A stretch of DNA of 64,000 nucleotides from Sphingopyxis sp. (GCF_016704835.1 NZ_JADIZJ010000001.1:667001-731000); one strand, 5' to 3'. Numbered from the stretch's first letter, positions 25,887 to 35,307 are shown. Made by a program: numbers and translations. The notes: generated by a model not told the origin, from the letters alone.

Positions 25887-27890
25887 ATGCACGGGCATAG
25901 CGGTGCGATGCAACGGCAGGACCAGAGCCGATTTTGCTGGCGTGGGGGCCAGCACACGCAGCGTGTACGCGTCTTTTTGGCGCTCGTCTGGCTGGCGCTG
26001 ACGCTCGCCGCGAATCCAGCGGCGGCGCAGACCGCGACGACGTACAGCAACACGACCGGTGGCACGATAAGCGAGACCGCAACCCCCTGTACCAGCCCGA
26101 TGGTGCGCAATTTCACCGTCGCGGCCAACGCGCAGATCACCGATGTGAACATCGGGGTGCAATTCACTCATAGCTATCGCGGCGACATTCGCGCGACGTT
26201 GGTGTCGCCCACCGGCACGGTGGTCAATCTGATCACCAATGTCGGCACATCTGCCGACAATTTGAACGTCCTGTTCGACGACAGTGCCGCGACCAGCGTC
26301 ACCACCCACACGGCGAACGACAACACCGCCGCCGCCCCGCCCTATCAACGCAATTTCCAGCCGCAGGGGACGCTCGCCGACTTCAATGGCGAAGGATCGG
26401 CGGGGTCTTGGCAGCTCACCATCTGCGACTCGCTGAACGGCGACAGCGGCAATTTCACCCGCAGCGACCTGACGCTGACGACAGTGCCGATTGCCCCGTC
26501 CGCCGACCTATCGCTGACCAAGTCGGTGAGCAACGCCGCGCCAGCCATTGGCGCCAGCATCAACTATATCCTGAGCGTGACCAACGCGAGCGGCTCGGCG
26601 CTGAGCGCGAGCGGGGTGACGGTGCAGGACACACTGCCCGCCGGCTTCGCTTTCGCCGGCGCATCAGGATTTGGGAGCTATAATAGCGCCACCGGCGTCT
26701 GGACGGTCGGCAGTATCCCGGCGGGGACGACGCGCACGCTTACGATCACCGGCACCGTCACCGCGACCGCGGGCGCGACGGTAACCAATGTCGCCGAAGT
26801 CAGCGCCTCGTCGGCGTTCGATTTCGATTCAACTCCGGGCAATGGCGCCGCGGGCGAGGATGATTATGATACCGCCAGCTTCACGGTATCCGGGACGCGC
26901 ATTGCCGGGACTCCGCCGACGCTCGTCTGTCCGGTCGGCAGCACCGTCCACGACTGGGACGGCGTCAGCTGGGCCGCGGGTACCACCAGCGGCGGCTATG
27001 CGCTGACCGCGATCGGCACGATGAATTTCAATATCGCGATCAGCGGCGGCGTGTTCCTGAACAACGCGACCTATGGCGGCCAGTCGCCCACGCGCCAGAA
27101 TGTTGTCACCGGCGGCCTGTCCCCGGCGCAATTTTCGATCTTTGAGATCGTCGACATGAATAGCCAAGCGGGAAGCGTCACCAGCACCTTTACATTGCCG
27201 ACCGCGGTTCCGAGCGCACAATTCCGGCTGTTCGACATCGATTATGCCGCCGGACAGTTCGCCGATCGGGTGACCGTCACGGGCAGCTTCAACGGCTCGC
27301 CTGTGACCCCGGTACTGACCAACGGCGTCAGCAACTATGTCATCGGCAACAGCGCTTACGGCGACGGCACCTCCGCCGATGCAAGTGCGAACGGCAATGT
27401 CGTGGTGACCTTCAACGTGCCCGTCGACACGATCATCGTCGAATATGGCAACCACAGCCTTGCGCCGACCAACCCCGGGCAACAGGCAATTGCGATCCAC
27501 GACGTCACATTCTGTCGCCCGACCGCCAATCTGACAATCGCCAAGACCAGCAACGTCGTCAGTGACCCGACCAACGGGACGACCGCCCCCAAGGCGATCC
27601 CCGGTGCGACGATGCGCTATTGCCTGCTCGTCACCAACAATGGCAGCGGCACCGCGACCGCGATCAACGTCGCCGACGCGCTGCCCGCGACGACCAGCTT
27701 TGTCCCCGGATCGCTGCGTAGCGGCGCAACCTGCGCGGGGGCGGCGACGGTCGAAGACGACAATGCCAGCGGCGCTGACGAAAGCGATCCGTTTGGCGCG
27801 TCGATCGCCGGCGCGACTGTGGCCGCCACCGCGTCCACGCTCGCTCCCGGAACTGCGCTCGCGATCAACTTCGATGTGACGATCAATTGA
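25887..27890 (+). CDS. Secreted protein with proprotein-convertase P-domain and DUF11 repeats
   Basis: A 667-residue exported protein. The signal peptide ends ANPAAAQ near residue 48. Residues about 52-190 match the P/Homo-B domain of proprotein convertases and bacterial exoproteases (FTVAANAQITDVNIGVQFTH, with GSWQLTICDSLNGDSG). DUF11 beta-sandwich repeats follow near 205-300 and 545-660 (ADLSLTKSVSNAAP; ANLTIAKTSNV). There is no protease domain, no C-terminal anchor and no LPXTG. It may be an adhesin or secreted matrix protein; export beyond the periplasm is not indicated. ATG 25908 is an alternative start. The next gene overlaps its stop. Confidence 0.75.
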   Translation: MHGHSGAMQRQDQSRFCWRGGQHTQRVRVFLALVWLALTLAANPAAAQTATTYSNTTGGTISETATPCTSPMVRNFTVAANAQITDVNIGVQFTHSYRGDIRATLVSPTGTVVNLITNVGTSADNLNVLFDDSAATSVTTHTANDNTAAAPPYQRNFQPQGTLADFNGEGSAGSWQLTICDSLNGDSGNFTRSDLTLTTVPIAPSADLSLTKSVSNAAPAIGASINYILSVTNASGSALSASGVTVQDTLPAGFAFAGASGFGSYNSATGVWTVGSIPAGTTRTLTITGTVTATAGATVTNVAEVSASSAFDFDSTPGNGAAGEDDYDTASFTVSGTRIAGTPPTLVCPVGSTVHDWDGVSWAAGTTSGGYALTAIGTMNFNIAISGGVFLNNATYGGQSPTRQNVVTGGLSPAQFSIFEIVDMNSQAGSVTSTFTLPTAVPSAQFRLFDIDYAAGQFADRVTVTGSFNGSPVTPVLTNGVSNYVIGNSAYGDGTSADASANGNVVVTFNVPVDTIIVEYGNHSLAPTNPGQQAIAIHDVTFCRPTANLTIAKTSNVVSDPTNGTTAPKAIPGATMRYCLLVTNNGSGTATAINVADALPATTSFVPGSLRSGATCAGAATVEDDNASGADESDPFGASIAGATVAATASTLAPGTALAINFDVTIN

Positions 27891-29929
27891 TCCTGCCTGA
27901 TCGCCAGTACCGGCGATGCGCCATGTTTGTGCTCGCCGCACTAGCCGCGACACCGCAGGCAGCGGCGCAACGCGTCATCGTCAACCCCTCGTTCGAAGCG
28001 AACGATCCGCAGGGACCGGGCGCCGCCAATTACGAAATCTACTCCAATGGCTCGGTTCCAGGGTGGGATTCGGCGTCGGGCGAAATCGAGCTGTGGGACA
28101 GCACTTTCAACGGCGTCCCGGCCTACGCGGGGTCGGTGTTTGCCGAAATGAACGCCAATGTTCCCGGCGCCTTTTACCAGAATATCTGCATGGTCAATGG
28201 CGAAGCGATCGGCTGGACCTTTGCCCATCGCGCCCGGTCGGGCGGCCCGGCGACGCAGACCGCCCGCTTTCAGGTCGCCAATATGTCGGGCGCGCTTATC
28301 CAAAATCTCGCGACCCAGGCATCGACGATCAACAATGTGTGGAACGTCAACAGTGGATCGGCGACCTACCTGGGTACATCGGGTGTGCAGCGCGTCCAAT
28401 TCATCACCACTGATCCAGGCAGCTTCGGCAATTTCCTCGACGATATCCGGATCACGCTGAATCCGTTTGTCGAGCTGTCGACCGTCTCGGCTTCGGGGGT
28501 CGAATCGCTGGCAACGGCGAACCTGCCGACCCTGACCGTGAACGGAACCCTGTTCACCGCGCGGACGGTCAATGTCAGCGTCACCGGCGGCACCGCCGTG
28601 CGCGGCACCGACTATACGACCCCAGGCGGTGGAGCGAGCTTCACCGTTACCATTCCTGCGGGGACATATCAGAACACCGCAGTTCCGCTCGGCATCCAGA
28701 TTATCGATGACGCCTTGACCGAAGGCAGCGAGACGATTCAGATCGCGCTAAACAGCGGCACTGGCTATACCGTTTCGAGCACGTCGAGCTGCGGGGGCGC
28801 GGCAACCACCGCGGGCACCTACACGATTACCGACAATGATTCGCCGGTTGTGCTGGCCAAGAACTGGGTCACCGGCATCGCGGGCGATGCGGTCAGCCTG
28901 GCCATTACCGGCGGCTCGGTGCCGACCGCAGGATCGTCGACCGTGGGCGGTACGTCAACCAACGCGACTGCAGTCGCAGTTCCCGGCAGCACCCTCACCC
29001 TGACCGAGGCCTATACGTCTGGCGCCGCGGCCAACTACAACAGCAGTATCGAATGCCGCCGCAACAGCGACAATGTTGTGGTTGCTAACGCGGGCAGCGG
29101 GCTCAGCCGCACCGTCGTGATGCCCTCGGGCACCTCGCTCACCTGCACCTGGACCAACAGCCGGCGCACGGCGACGCTGATGGTCCGCAAACAATGGGTC
29201 AATGCCCAGATCACCAACGCGGTAACCGTTCAGACCAGCGGCCTGATCAACAATGCCAGCCTGTCGTCGGTCGCCAACAGCGCGAATGAGACCGACACGA
29301 ATGCGGCCGTCACCGTTTACGCCGCCGAAAGCGCTACGCTGAGCGAAAGTTTTACAGTTGGGAGCGCCATCAACTATAATCAGGCGCTCGCCTGCACCGG
29401 CAATGCCAGTCCGCTCGCGGGCAATCTGCTGACGGTGGGCGCCGCTGATACCGCGATCGTCTGCACCTTCACCAACAGCTATGTTGTGCCATTGGCGATT
29501 GCCAAAACATCCGTAGCCTACAGCGATCCGGTGAACGGGTTGATCAACCCCAAGCTGATTCCCGGCGGATTTGCCAATTACGCCCTGACCATTACCGCGC
29601 CCGCCAGCACCAGCCCGACGAACGACAGCATCATCGTCACCGATGCGCTCCCCGCAAACCTCAGCCTGTTCGTCGGCACCTACGCCCCCGGCCCCGGCCC
29701 GGTGCGCTTCGCTGCCGGCAGCAGCGGGTTGACATACAGCTTCTCCAGCCTGGCGAACGCCGCCGACGATCTGGAATTTTCGAACAATGGCGGTGCCAGC
29801 TGGACCTATGCGCCAACCGCCGACGCCAATGGCGTCGACGCGACAGTGACGCATATCCGCGTCCGCCCCAAAGGGTCGATGGTGCCGGGATCGAGCTTTA
29901 CGATCAACCTGCGCGGGCTGGTCAAATAG
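27887..29929 (+). CDS. Secreted Calx-beta/DUF11-type surface protein
   Basis: Up to 680 residues. After a short signal (FVLAALAATPQAAAQ) comes a domain with INP-like strand pattern (VIVNPSFEANDPQG, VPGWDSASGEIELWD). A Calx-beta-like region (VSVTGGTAVRGTDYTTPG) follows, then two prealbumin-like repeats (VLAKNWVTGIAGDAV and LMVRKQWVNAQITNAV) and a C-terminal DUF11-like repeat. A TTG at 27887 overlaps the upstream stop and supplies a basic n-region (RQYRR) to the signal peptide. The ATG at 27923 is the alternative, which loses those charges. It probably forms an operon with the preceding DUF11 gene. Ligand unknown. Confidence 0.7.
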   Translation: MILPDRQYRRCAMFVLAALAATPQAAAQRVIVNPSFEANDPQGPGAANYEIYSNGSVPGWDSASGEIELWDSTFNGVPAYAGSVFAEMNANVPGAFYQNICMVNGEAIGWTFAHRARSGGPATQTARFQVANMSGALIQNLATQASTINNVWNVNSGSATYLGTSGVQRVQFITTDPGSFGNFLDDIRITLNPFVELSTVSASGVESLATANLPTLTVNGTLFTARTVNVSVTGGTAVRGTDYTTPGGGASFTVTIPAGTYQNTAVPLGIQIIDDALTEGSETIQIALNSGTGYTVSSTSSCGGAATTAGTYTITDNDSPVVLAKNWVTGIAGDAVSLAITGGSVPTAGSSTVGGTSTNATAVAVPGSTLTLTEAYTSGAAANYNSSIECRRNSDNVVVANAGSGLSRTVVMPSGTSLTCTWTNSRRTATLMVRKQWVNAQITNAVTVQTSGLINNASLSSVANSANETDTNAAVTVYAAESATLSESFTVGSAINYNQALACTGNASPLAGNLLTVGAADTAIVCTFTNSYVVPLAIAKTSVAYSDPVNGLINPKLIPGGFANYALTITAPASTSPTNDSIIVTDALPANLSLFVGTYAPGPGPVRFAAGSSGLTYSFSSLANAADDLEFSNNGGASWTYAPTADANGVDATVTHIRVRPKGSMVPGSSFTINLRGLVK

Positions 29930-29972
29930 CGCCAGCTCAACAGTCGATTGCATTCTGTACTGAACAGTCTAA

Positions 29973-31355
29973 ATGCGCGATATGAGCACGCGCACCGCTT
30001 CGGACAGCCACGATCCCATCGTCGAACATCGCGACGAACTGGCCACCCCAATGATACAGGGCGAGAAGCCCAAGGACCGCTGGCGGATCGGTACCGAGCA
30101 TGAGAAGTTCGTCTATCGCACCGACGATCATCGCGCGCCGAGCTATGACGAACCCGGCGGCATCCACGACCTGTTGATGGCGCTTACCCGTTTCGGCTGG
30201 GAACCTGTGATCGAAGGCGGCAAGGTCATCGCACTCGCTGGCAGCGATGGCACCGTCAGCCTCGAACCCGCGGGTCAGCTAGAACTCTCGGGCGCACCGC
30301 TCGAAAATCTCCACCAGACCTGCGCCGAAACCGGCCGTCATTTGAAACAGGTGAAAGAGGTTGGCGCCGAACTCGGGCTCGGTTTCCTCGGGGTTGGCAT
30401 GTGGCCCGACAAGACCCGCGCCGAGCTGCCGATCATGCCCAAGGGGCGCTACAAGATCATGCTCGATCATATGCCGCGTGTCGGCAGCATGGGGCTCGAC
30501 ATGATGCTGCGCACCTGCACGATCCAGACCAACCTCGATTATTCGAGCGAAGCCGACATGGTGCAGAAATTCCGCGTCTCCTTGGCGCTGCAACCGATCG
30601 CCACCGCGCTGTTCGCCAGCTCGCCCTTCACCGAGGGCAAGCCGAACGGCTATATGTCGTACCGCAGTCATATCTGGACCGACACCGACCCCGCGCGCAC
30701 CGGCATGCTGCCCTTCGTGTTCGAGCAGGGTTTCGGCTATGAACGCTATGTCGATTATATGCTCGACGTGCCGATGTACTTCGTCTTCCGCAACGGCAAA
30801 TATATCGACGCCGCGGGGCAGAGCTTTCGCGATTTTCTGAAGGGTGAACTGCCTGCGCTGCCCGGCGAAAAGCCGCATATCTCCGACTGGAATGACCATC
30901 TGTCGACCGCCTTCCCCGAGGTACGTCTGAAAAGCTTCCTCGAAATGCGCGGCGCGGACGGCGGCCCGTGGAACCGCATCTGTGCGCTTCCGGCTTTGTG
31001 GGTCGGGCTGCTCTATGATCAGGGCGCGCTCGACGCGGCGTGGGATCTCGTCAAGGGCTGGAGCATCGAGGAGCAGCAGGTGCTGCGCGATGCGGTTCCC
31101 AGCGAGGGTCTCGATGCCCCGGCCCCCGGTGGCGGCACGGTCGGTGAGCTTGCCCATCGCGTCCTTGATATCGCCGCGGCGGGCCTCGCCGCGCGCGGCG
31201 AGGTCAATTCGATGGGCGACAATGAAGTCGGTTTCCTCGAACCGCTGCGCCGCATCGCCAAGAGCGGCAAATCGCCCGCGCACGACCTGCTCGATCGCTA
31301 CGAGGGACCGTGGGGCGGCGATCTTTCGAAAATTTACGACGAACTCAGCTTTTAA
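29973..31355 (+). CDS. gshA: Glutamate--cysteine ligase, plant-type
   Basis: A 460-residue enzyme making gamma-glutamylcysteine, the first step of glutathione synthesis. It belongs to the plant/alphaproteobacterial class: WRIGTEHEKFVY at residues 37-48, ALAGSDGTVSLEPAGQLELS, and MLRTCTIQTNLDYSSEADMV. Glutathione fits the several glutathione transferase genes in this window. The start is ATG 29973; ATG 29982 gives the same reading frame three residues shorter. It is convergent with the membrane methyltransferase (stop codons overlap). Confidence 0.95.
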   Translation: MRDMSTRTASDSHDPIVEHRDELATPMIQGEKPKDRWRIGTEHEKFVYRTDDHRAPSYDEPGGIHDLLMALTRFGWEPVIEGGKVIALAGSDGTVSLEPAGQLELSGAPLENLHQTCAETGRHLKQVKEVGAELGLGFLGVGMWPDKTRAELPIMPKGRYKIMLDHMPRVGSMGLDMMLRTCTIQTNLDYSSEADMVQKFRVSLALQPIATALFASSPFTEGKPNGYMSYRSHIWTDTDPARTGMLPFVFEQGFGYERYVDYMLDVPMYFVFRNGKYIDAAGQSFRDFLKGELPALPGEKPHISDWNDHLSTAFPEVRLKSFLEMRGADGGPWNRICALPALWVGLLYDQGALDAAWDLVKGWSIEEQQVLRDAVPSEGLDAPAPGGGTVGELAHRVLDIAAAGLAARGEVNSMGDNEVGFLEPLRRIAKSGKSPAHDLLDRYEGPWGGDLSKIYDELSF

Positions 31356-32758
31356 GCGACCGGTCCGACCCGCTCGTCAGGTTCGAGCCGGATCAGCGGG
31401 CGTTCGCGCCCCGTCAGCCGCGCGAACAGGCGCGGGACAAGGGCGTTCGCCTGGGCCCAGTTCCAATAAGCTACATAAGCGGGATCGGCGAGGAGATGCT
31501 TCTCCTCCGTCTTGGCGCGCCAATAATAGACACCGCTGACCAGCGCGAGCAGCGCGACGTTGCGCGCGCCCTCGACCCAGCCGCCCGCGGCAGCCAGAAA
31601 GGGCAATGAGGCGATCCACCAGCTCAAATTCTTCGACACATAGGCCGGGTGCCGGGTGAAGGCGTACGGCCCATGCGTAATGATGCCGCGGTGCGTGAGA
31701 TTTGAGAAGCGGATACCGAACGCCATCGTCGCCCAGCTGTAAATCGCGGTCAGCAGAGCCAGCACATTCGCCCAGACGATCAGCAACGTCTCATGCCCCG
31801 CCAGCCAATGCCCCCAGTCGGCGCCGTTCACCTGATAGTCGAGCGGGCCGCCGCTCATCAGGATGAAAGGCGGGTAACAGACGAGCGCCGCGACCCACGC
31901 CATGCCATAGGGATTGGCGGTCCGGATATGCGCATCGAGCGGTTTCAGGGTCAGGATATAGCCGACGGTGGCGATATGGACGTCGATCAGATACAGGAAG
32001 TTGAGCGTCCAGATCCCGGTCGTATAGGGGTTGGCGAGCACGTCGCGCATCGGCACGGTGACCAGCGCCGAAAAATTCCCCGGCACGATCGAGAGCATGA
32101 AGGCAGTGAAAAACCCCTTCACCGCCCAGGCGCGCAGATGATGACCGACCGCGCGCCCGTCGACCGGCTGGCCGGGTGCAATCAGCCAGCGGCCGAATTG
32201 ATAACAGCCGTCGCGGGGCTCGACCATGCGGCGGTCGAGCCACAGCATATAGGGCACCGACACGAGCAGCAGCCACGGCGCCACCCGTTCGAGCAAATCC
32301 ATCGAAAAGGCATAATTGCCCGTCCAATAATAGCGCATCGTCGCATAGATCAGCGCGATCAGCCCCCAGGTCGCCCACAGTCCGGCGAGCTTGGTCAGGC
32401 TGATGTCGACCGTCTCGCGCCACGGTCGCCGCTGCGCCCAGTCGATCCCGGTCGATGGATTGCGGTGTACCTTGTCGACCAAGACTGACCACAGCACCAT
32501 CGGAATGCCGCACGCAAGTACGCTGGCGATTGCCGAGTTCGGGCCGCTCATCGGCCCGCGCGTATCCCAATGTATCCCCAGATAAGCGGCTATTTCGGGG
32601 GCGTAGCGTGCCAGCAGCAAATAGCCGACCAGTCCTGCCAGCCCCACAATGCCGACCGCGGCGCTGACCGCCGAACGCGGTCGGGCCGTGCTGCCCCGTT
32701 GCGGCTGCCCAAACGTATCAGCGGCGCCGGTCGGATCGGTTGTGACCATGGAATTCAT
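31352..32758 (-). CDS. Integral membrane protein, ICMT/phospholipid methyltransferase-like
   Basis: A 468-residue polytopic protein with about ten membrane helices. The C-terminal quarter carries the isoprenylcysteine carboxyl methyltransferase and phospholipid methyltransferase signature: THGPYAFTRHPAYVSKNLSW, then EEKHLLADPAYVAYW. The N-terminal helices are extra relative to standard ICMT proteins. The ATG at 32758 has AGGGTC 8-9 bases upstream. Substrate unknown; it may methylate a lipid. Confidence 0.7.
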   Translation of the reverse strand: MNSMVTTDPTGAADTFGQPQRGSTARPRSAVSAAVGIVGLAGLVGYLLLARYAPEIAAYLGIHWDTRGPMSGPNSAIASVLACGIPMVLWSVLVDKVHRNPSTGIDWAQRRPWRETVDISLTKLAGLWATWGLIALIYATMRYYWTGNYAFSMDLLERVAPWLLLVSVPYMLWLDRRMVEPRDGCYQFGRWLIAPGQPVDGRAVGHHLRAWAVKGFFTAFMLSIVPGNFSALVTVPMRDVLANPYTTGIWTLNFLYLIDVHIATVGYILTLKPLDAHIRTANPYGMAWVAALVCYPPFILMSGGPLDYQVNGADWGHWLAGHETLLIVWANVLALLTAIYSWATMAFGIRFSNLTHRGIITHGPYAFTRHPAYVSKNLSWWIASLPFLAAAGGWVEGARNVALLALVSGVYYWRAKTEEKHLLADPAYVAYWNWAQANALVPRLFARLTGRERPLIRLEPDERVGPVA

Positions 32759-32990
32759 CGGCTTGACCCTAGCAAAAATTGGTAAGTAAGCCGTCAATAT
32801 TATTTACCGATTCGCGACGGATTTCCCGCCAAAATGGCCGCGTTCCCGCCCTTTGGCACCGTTCACCGCAGGTTGAGTTCGACTCGGCGCGAGTCGCCCT
32901 GCAAAGATTCGCGCCGCCGCAAACGGCCTGTTAAGGCGCCCATCAATCGGGGCGGAGGGCTCCTTATAACAAACAAGATGGGGTCGCCAC

Positions 32991-34196
32991 TTGTCATCGA
33001 AATCCACGGGCCTGCGCCATTGGCGCCAGCGCTTTACTGCGCTGTTTCAGGACCATGAAATCTTCATCCGCACGCATGGTCATGTTCGATTCGTGCGGAT
33101 CAGCGCCGTCTGGCAAAAGCGCGTTGCGCTAATTGCCGCTGTCGTCCTGCTCGCTTGGGCGGGCGCGACGCTAGCCGTGCTCGTCAACCAACTGCTCAGC
33201 TCGGGCGAGCGCGCCGCGGTCGCGCAGCAACAGGCCGCCGCTGCCGCTTCGGAAGCGCGGATCGCCAAATATCGCGACAATGTCGCCGAAACCGCTGCCG
33301 ATCTCGAAGAACGGCAGGCGCTGCTCGAAGGCGTCGCCGAAACCCATTTCGGCATCGACACCGAAGCGATGGCGGCCCAGCCCGCACCGGCAGCGACCGA
33401 TGCACCGGCCGCCGCCGAGCCGCTCAAGACCAGCGCGATTGACCCCAACCTGCCCCCCGAAGCACAGACGCTCGCCCGCCTCGAGGCCCGGCAGGAACGC
33501 TTTGCCAGTCGCCTGCTCACCGCGGTCAATATCCGCGCCGCCAATGCCGAAGAAGCCGTTGCCAAGCTTGGGCTCAACCCCACGGCGATCGTCCGCGGCG
33601 CGGCAGCCGGCCGCGGTGGTCCCTTCATTCCTTACAAGGGCCGCCTGGGCAAAGCCAAGGCGCTCGGTCCGTCCTTCGCCGCGCTCGAAGGCGCATTGTT
33701 CCGGATGGAAGTGCTCGAACGCACCCTTGTCGCCGTCCCGTCGGGCAATCCGGCCGACGTGTTGATGATGTCGTCGGGCTTTGGCTATCGCAGCGATCCG
33801 TTTACCGGCGCCGGCGCGATGCACGCCGGGCTCGATTTTCGCGGCCCGATTGGTACACCGATCCTCGCCGCCGCCCCTGGACGCATCAGCTTCGTCGGCC
33901 AGAAGTCCGGCTATGGCAACGTCGTCGAAGTCGATCATGGTCAGGGTATTTTAACCCGCTATGCCCACTTGTCGGGCTTTACGTCGAAGGTCGGGGCGCA
34001 GGTCGCCGCCGGTCAGCAAATCGCCAAAATGGGCTCGACCGGGCGTTCGACCGGCAGCCACCTGCATTTTGAAGTCCGTCTAAACGGCGTCGCGGTCAAT
34101 CCGCGCCGCTTCCTGGAGGCCAAAGCCGATGTTCTCGAAGTCAAAGACGACGCAAGCCAACGAGTCGGTGCCATCGCTGCCCACGGTGCCCGCTAA
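32991..34196 (+). CDS. M23 family metallopeptidase, membrane-anchored
   Basis: A 401-residue peptidoglycan hydrolase of the LytM/M23 type. One membrane helix lies near residues 45-65, then a coiled coil rich in Ala/Glu/Gln. The catalytic domain starts SSGFGYRSDPFTG and contains the zinc ligands in MHAGLDF and HLHFEV, with the conserved GILTRYAHLSG between. A TTG start is used; no in-frame ATG precedes it. The bactofilin gene overlaps its 3' end by 68 bp, matching the recurrent M23/bactofilin gene pair known in bacteria, in which the bactofilin positions the hydrolase. Confidence 0.9.
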   Translation: MSSKSTGLRHWRQRFTALFQDHEIFIRTHGHVRFVRISAVWQKRVALIAAVVLLAWAGATLAVLVNQLLSSGERAAVAQQQAAAAASEARIAKYRDNVAETAADLEERQALLEGVAETHFGIDTEAMAAQPAPAATDAPAAAEPLKTSAIDPNLPPEAQTLARLEARQERFASRLLTAVNIRAANAEEAVAKLGLNPTAIVRGAAAGRGGPFIPYKGRLGKAKALGPSFAALEGALFRMEVLERTLVAVPSGNPADVLMMSSGFGYRSDPFTGAGAMHAGLDFRGPIGTPILAAAPGRISFVGQKSGYGNVVEVDHGQGILTRYAHLSGFTSKVGAQVAAGQQIAKMGSTGRSTGSHLHFEVRLNGVAVNPRRFLEAKADVLEVKDDASQRVGAIAAHGAR

Positions 34197-34596
34197 GATG
34201 GCGACCGGCGCGCGTCACACGACCTTTTCGATCCTGGGATCGGACGTCGTCGTCACCGGCAATGTCGCCGCCAGCGTCGATCTGCACGTCGATGGCAAAA
34301 TCGACGGCGATTTAAAGTGCGCCAATCTGGTCCAGGGCGAGGCGAGCGAGATCAAAGGCGCTGTCGTTGCCGAGACTGCAAAGATCGCCGGACTGGTCGA
34401 TGGCTCGATCGAGGCCAAGACGCTGATCGTCCACGCCACCGCGCGGATCACCGGCGATGTCGTATACGAGAACATCACGATCGAAAATGGCGGCAAGATC
34501 GACGGCAAGCTGGCGCATCGTCGCCACGGTGCGGGCGCAACCAAAGCTCCGCCGCCGCTGGAAGTCGTCGAGAACAAGTCGGCGCTTGGTATCTGA
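34129..34596 (+). CDS. Bactofilin (cytoskeletal polymer-forming protein)
   Basis: A 155-residue bactofilin (DUF583). A short polar N-terminus precedes the right-handed beta-helix repeats with regular Gly/Ile/Val steps (VTGNVAASVDLHVDGKIDGD and similar). A Pro-rich tail ends the protein. The ATG at 34129 lies inside the M23 gene with GGAGG nine bases upstream, so the 68-bp overlap appears real; a later ATG at 34198, just after the M23 stop, would lose only the N-terminal tail. Confidence 0.92.
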   Translation: MFSKSKTTQANESVPSLPTVPAKMATGARHTTFSILGSDVVVTGNVAASVDLHVDGKIDGDLKCANLVQGEASEIKGAVVAETAKIAGLVDGSIEAKTLIVHATARITGDVVYENITIENGGKIDGKLAHRRHGAGATKAPPPLEVVENKSALGI

Positions 34597-34618
34597 CTTC
34601 GCCACGCGCCGGGATCGC

Positions 34619-34840
34619 ATGGCCGCGCACCAGTTCGAAATCGACTCCCACGTCCGCTGGACCTGGGGCCGCGGCGAAGCGCATGGCCGCATTGCCGAAC
34701 GCTTCGAAACGCGCGCCGAGCGCATCATCAAGGGCGCGCGGATTGTCCGCAATGGATCCGCCACCAATCCCGCCTATCTGATCGAAATGATCGACGGCCG
34801 CGAAGTGCTGAAGCTGGGCAGCGAACTCAGCGGCGACTAA
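34619..34840 (+). CDS. DUF2945 small protein
   Basis: A 73-residue protein of the DUF2945 family (Tudor-like, hypervirulence-associated). It reads FEIDSHVRWTWGRGEAHGRI followed by NPAYLIEMIDGREVLKLGSEL, matching the family order. The ATG at 34619 follows the bactofilin stop by 20 bp. It converges with the DUF1905 pseudogene and overlaps it by 14 bp. Function unknown; often found in stress-associated islands. Confidence 0.78.
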   Translation: MAAHQFEIDSHVRWTWGRGEAHGRIAERFETRAERIIKGARIVRNGSATNPAYLIEMIDGREVLKLGSELSGD

Positions 34841-35136
34841 CGCCGCTTATCTGCATCGTGACGGCGATCCGATCGCCGAGCCCTAACCCCTCGGCGCGCT
34901 GAACGGGGACCTTCATCTGCAGGACATCGGTGTCACCGCGGCGGAACAGCGAGGTGGTGAATTCGGTTTGCCCGATCTGCGCCGTCACCGGCACCATGCC
35001 CCAACCATAGCTCGCTTCGCGTGCGGCATAATGGACGTCACCGACCAGATGATCGGGCACCGCGGCGAATAGATAGGGCGGCTGGATAGGGCGGCAGGCC
35101 GCGCCATTCGATGATGTCGGCTTCAAAGCGTAACAT
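34827..35136 (-). pseudogene. DUF1905 protein, broken by a 13-bp tandem duplication
   Basis: DUF1905 proteins are small beta-barrel proteins of about 95 residues. Here the N-terminus MLRFEADIIEWRGLPPY is in one frame and the rest (LFAAVPDHLVGD, YGWGMVPVTAQIG, LQMKVPVQRAEGLG) is in another. At 35072-35097 the sequence repeats GATAGGGCGGC with a period of 13 bases. Removing 13 bases joins GLPPYLFAA in one frame and restores a normal length. This is a direct duplication event, not a base-call slip, although assembly error remains possible. Confidence 0.8.
35072..35097. repeat. 13-bp tandem duplication inside the DUF1905 gene
   Basis: GATAGGGCGGC occurs at 35072-35082 and again at 35085-35095, followed by TG and AG respectively; the two 13-base units differ at one base. 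The duplication shifts the reading frame of the minus-strand gene by one. Confidence 0.9.
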
Positions 35137-35271
35137 CAGTTCCGCGGCGCCTGCCGCCGGGAGCTTAGCGCCGCGGCGATATGAATGGGCCCGACGTCCG
35201 CGGCCCCCGCGAGATCGGGGCCGGTGCGCAAGTGGACGAAAGTGGCATGCGGCGTGGCGGCACTTCGAAGT

Positions 35272-35300
35272 TTGACAACATACCAACTGGTCGGTATGTC
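35272..35300 (+). promoter_or_regulatory. Promoter with embedded TetR-type operator upstream of the TetR gene
   Basis: TTGACA at 35272-35277 and TATGTC at 35295-35300 are 17 bases apart, a plausible -35/-10 pair. Between and over them lies a perfect inverted repeat, ACATACC at 35278-35284 and GGTATGT at 35293-35299. This is the usual place for autoregulation by a TetR family repressor. Transcription should start near 35307-35308, at or beside the ATG at 35308, suggesting a leaderless message. Confidence 0.65.
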
Positions 35301-35307
35301 ATTCGGC

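Noticed and set aside
29973..31355. gshA as part of the GST/VOC cluster
   Set aside because: It is separated by convergent and unrelated genes (31352-35136), so a common operon is not possible; only a metabolic link is suggested.
35185..35307. Longer N-terminus for the TetR protein starting upstream at 35185
   Set aside because: It would run through the promoter and palindrome, and the extra residues show no conserved character.
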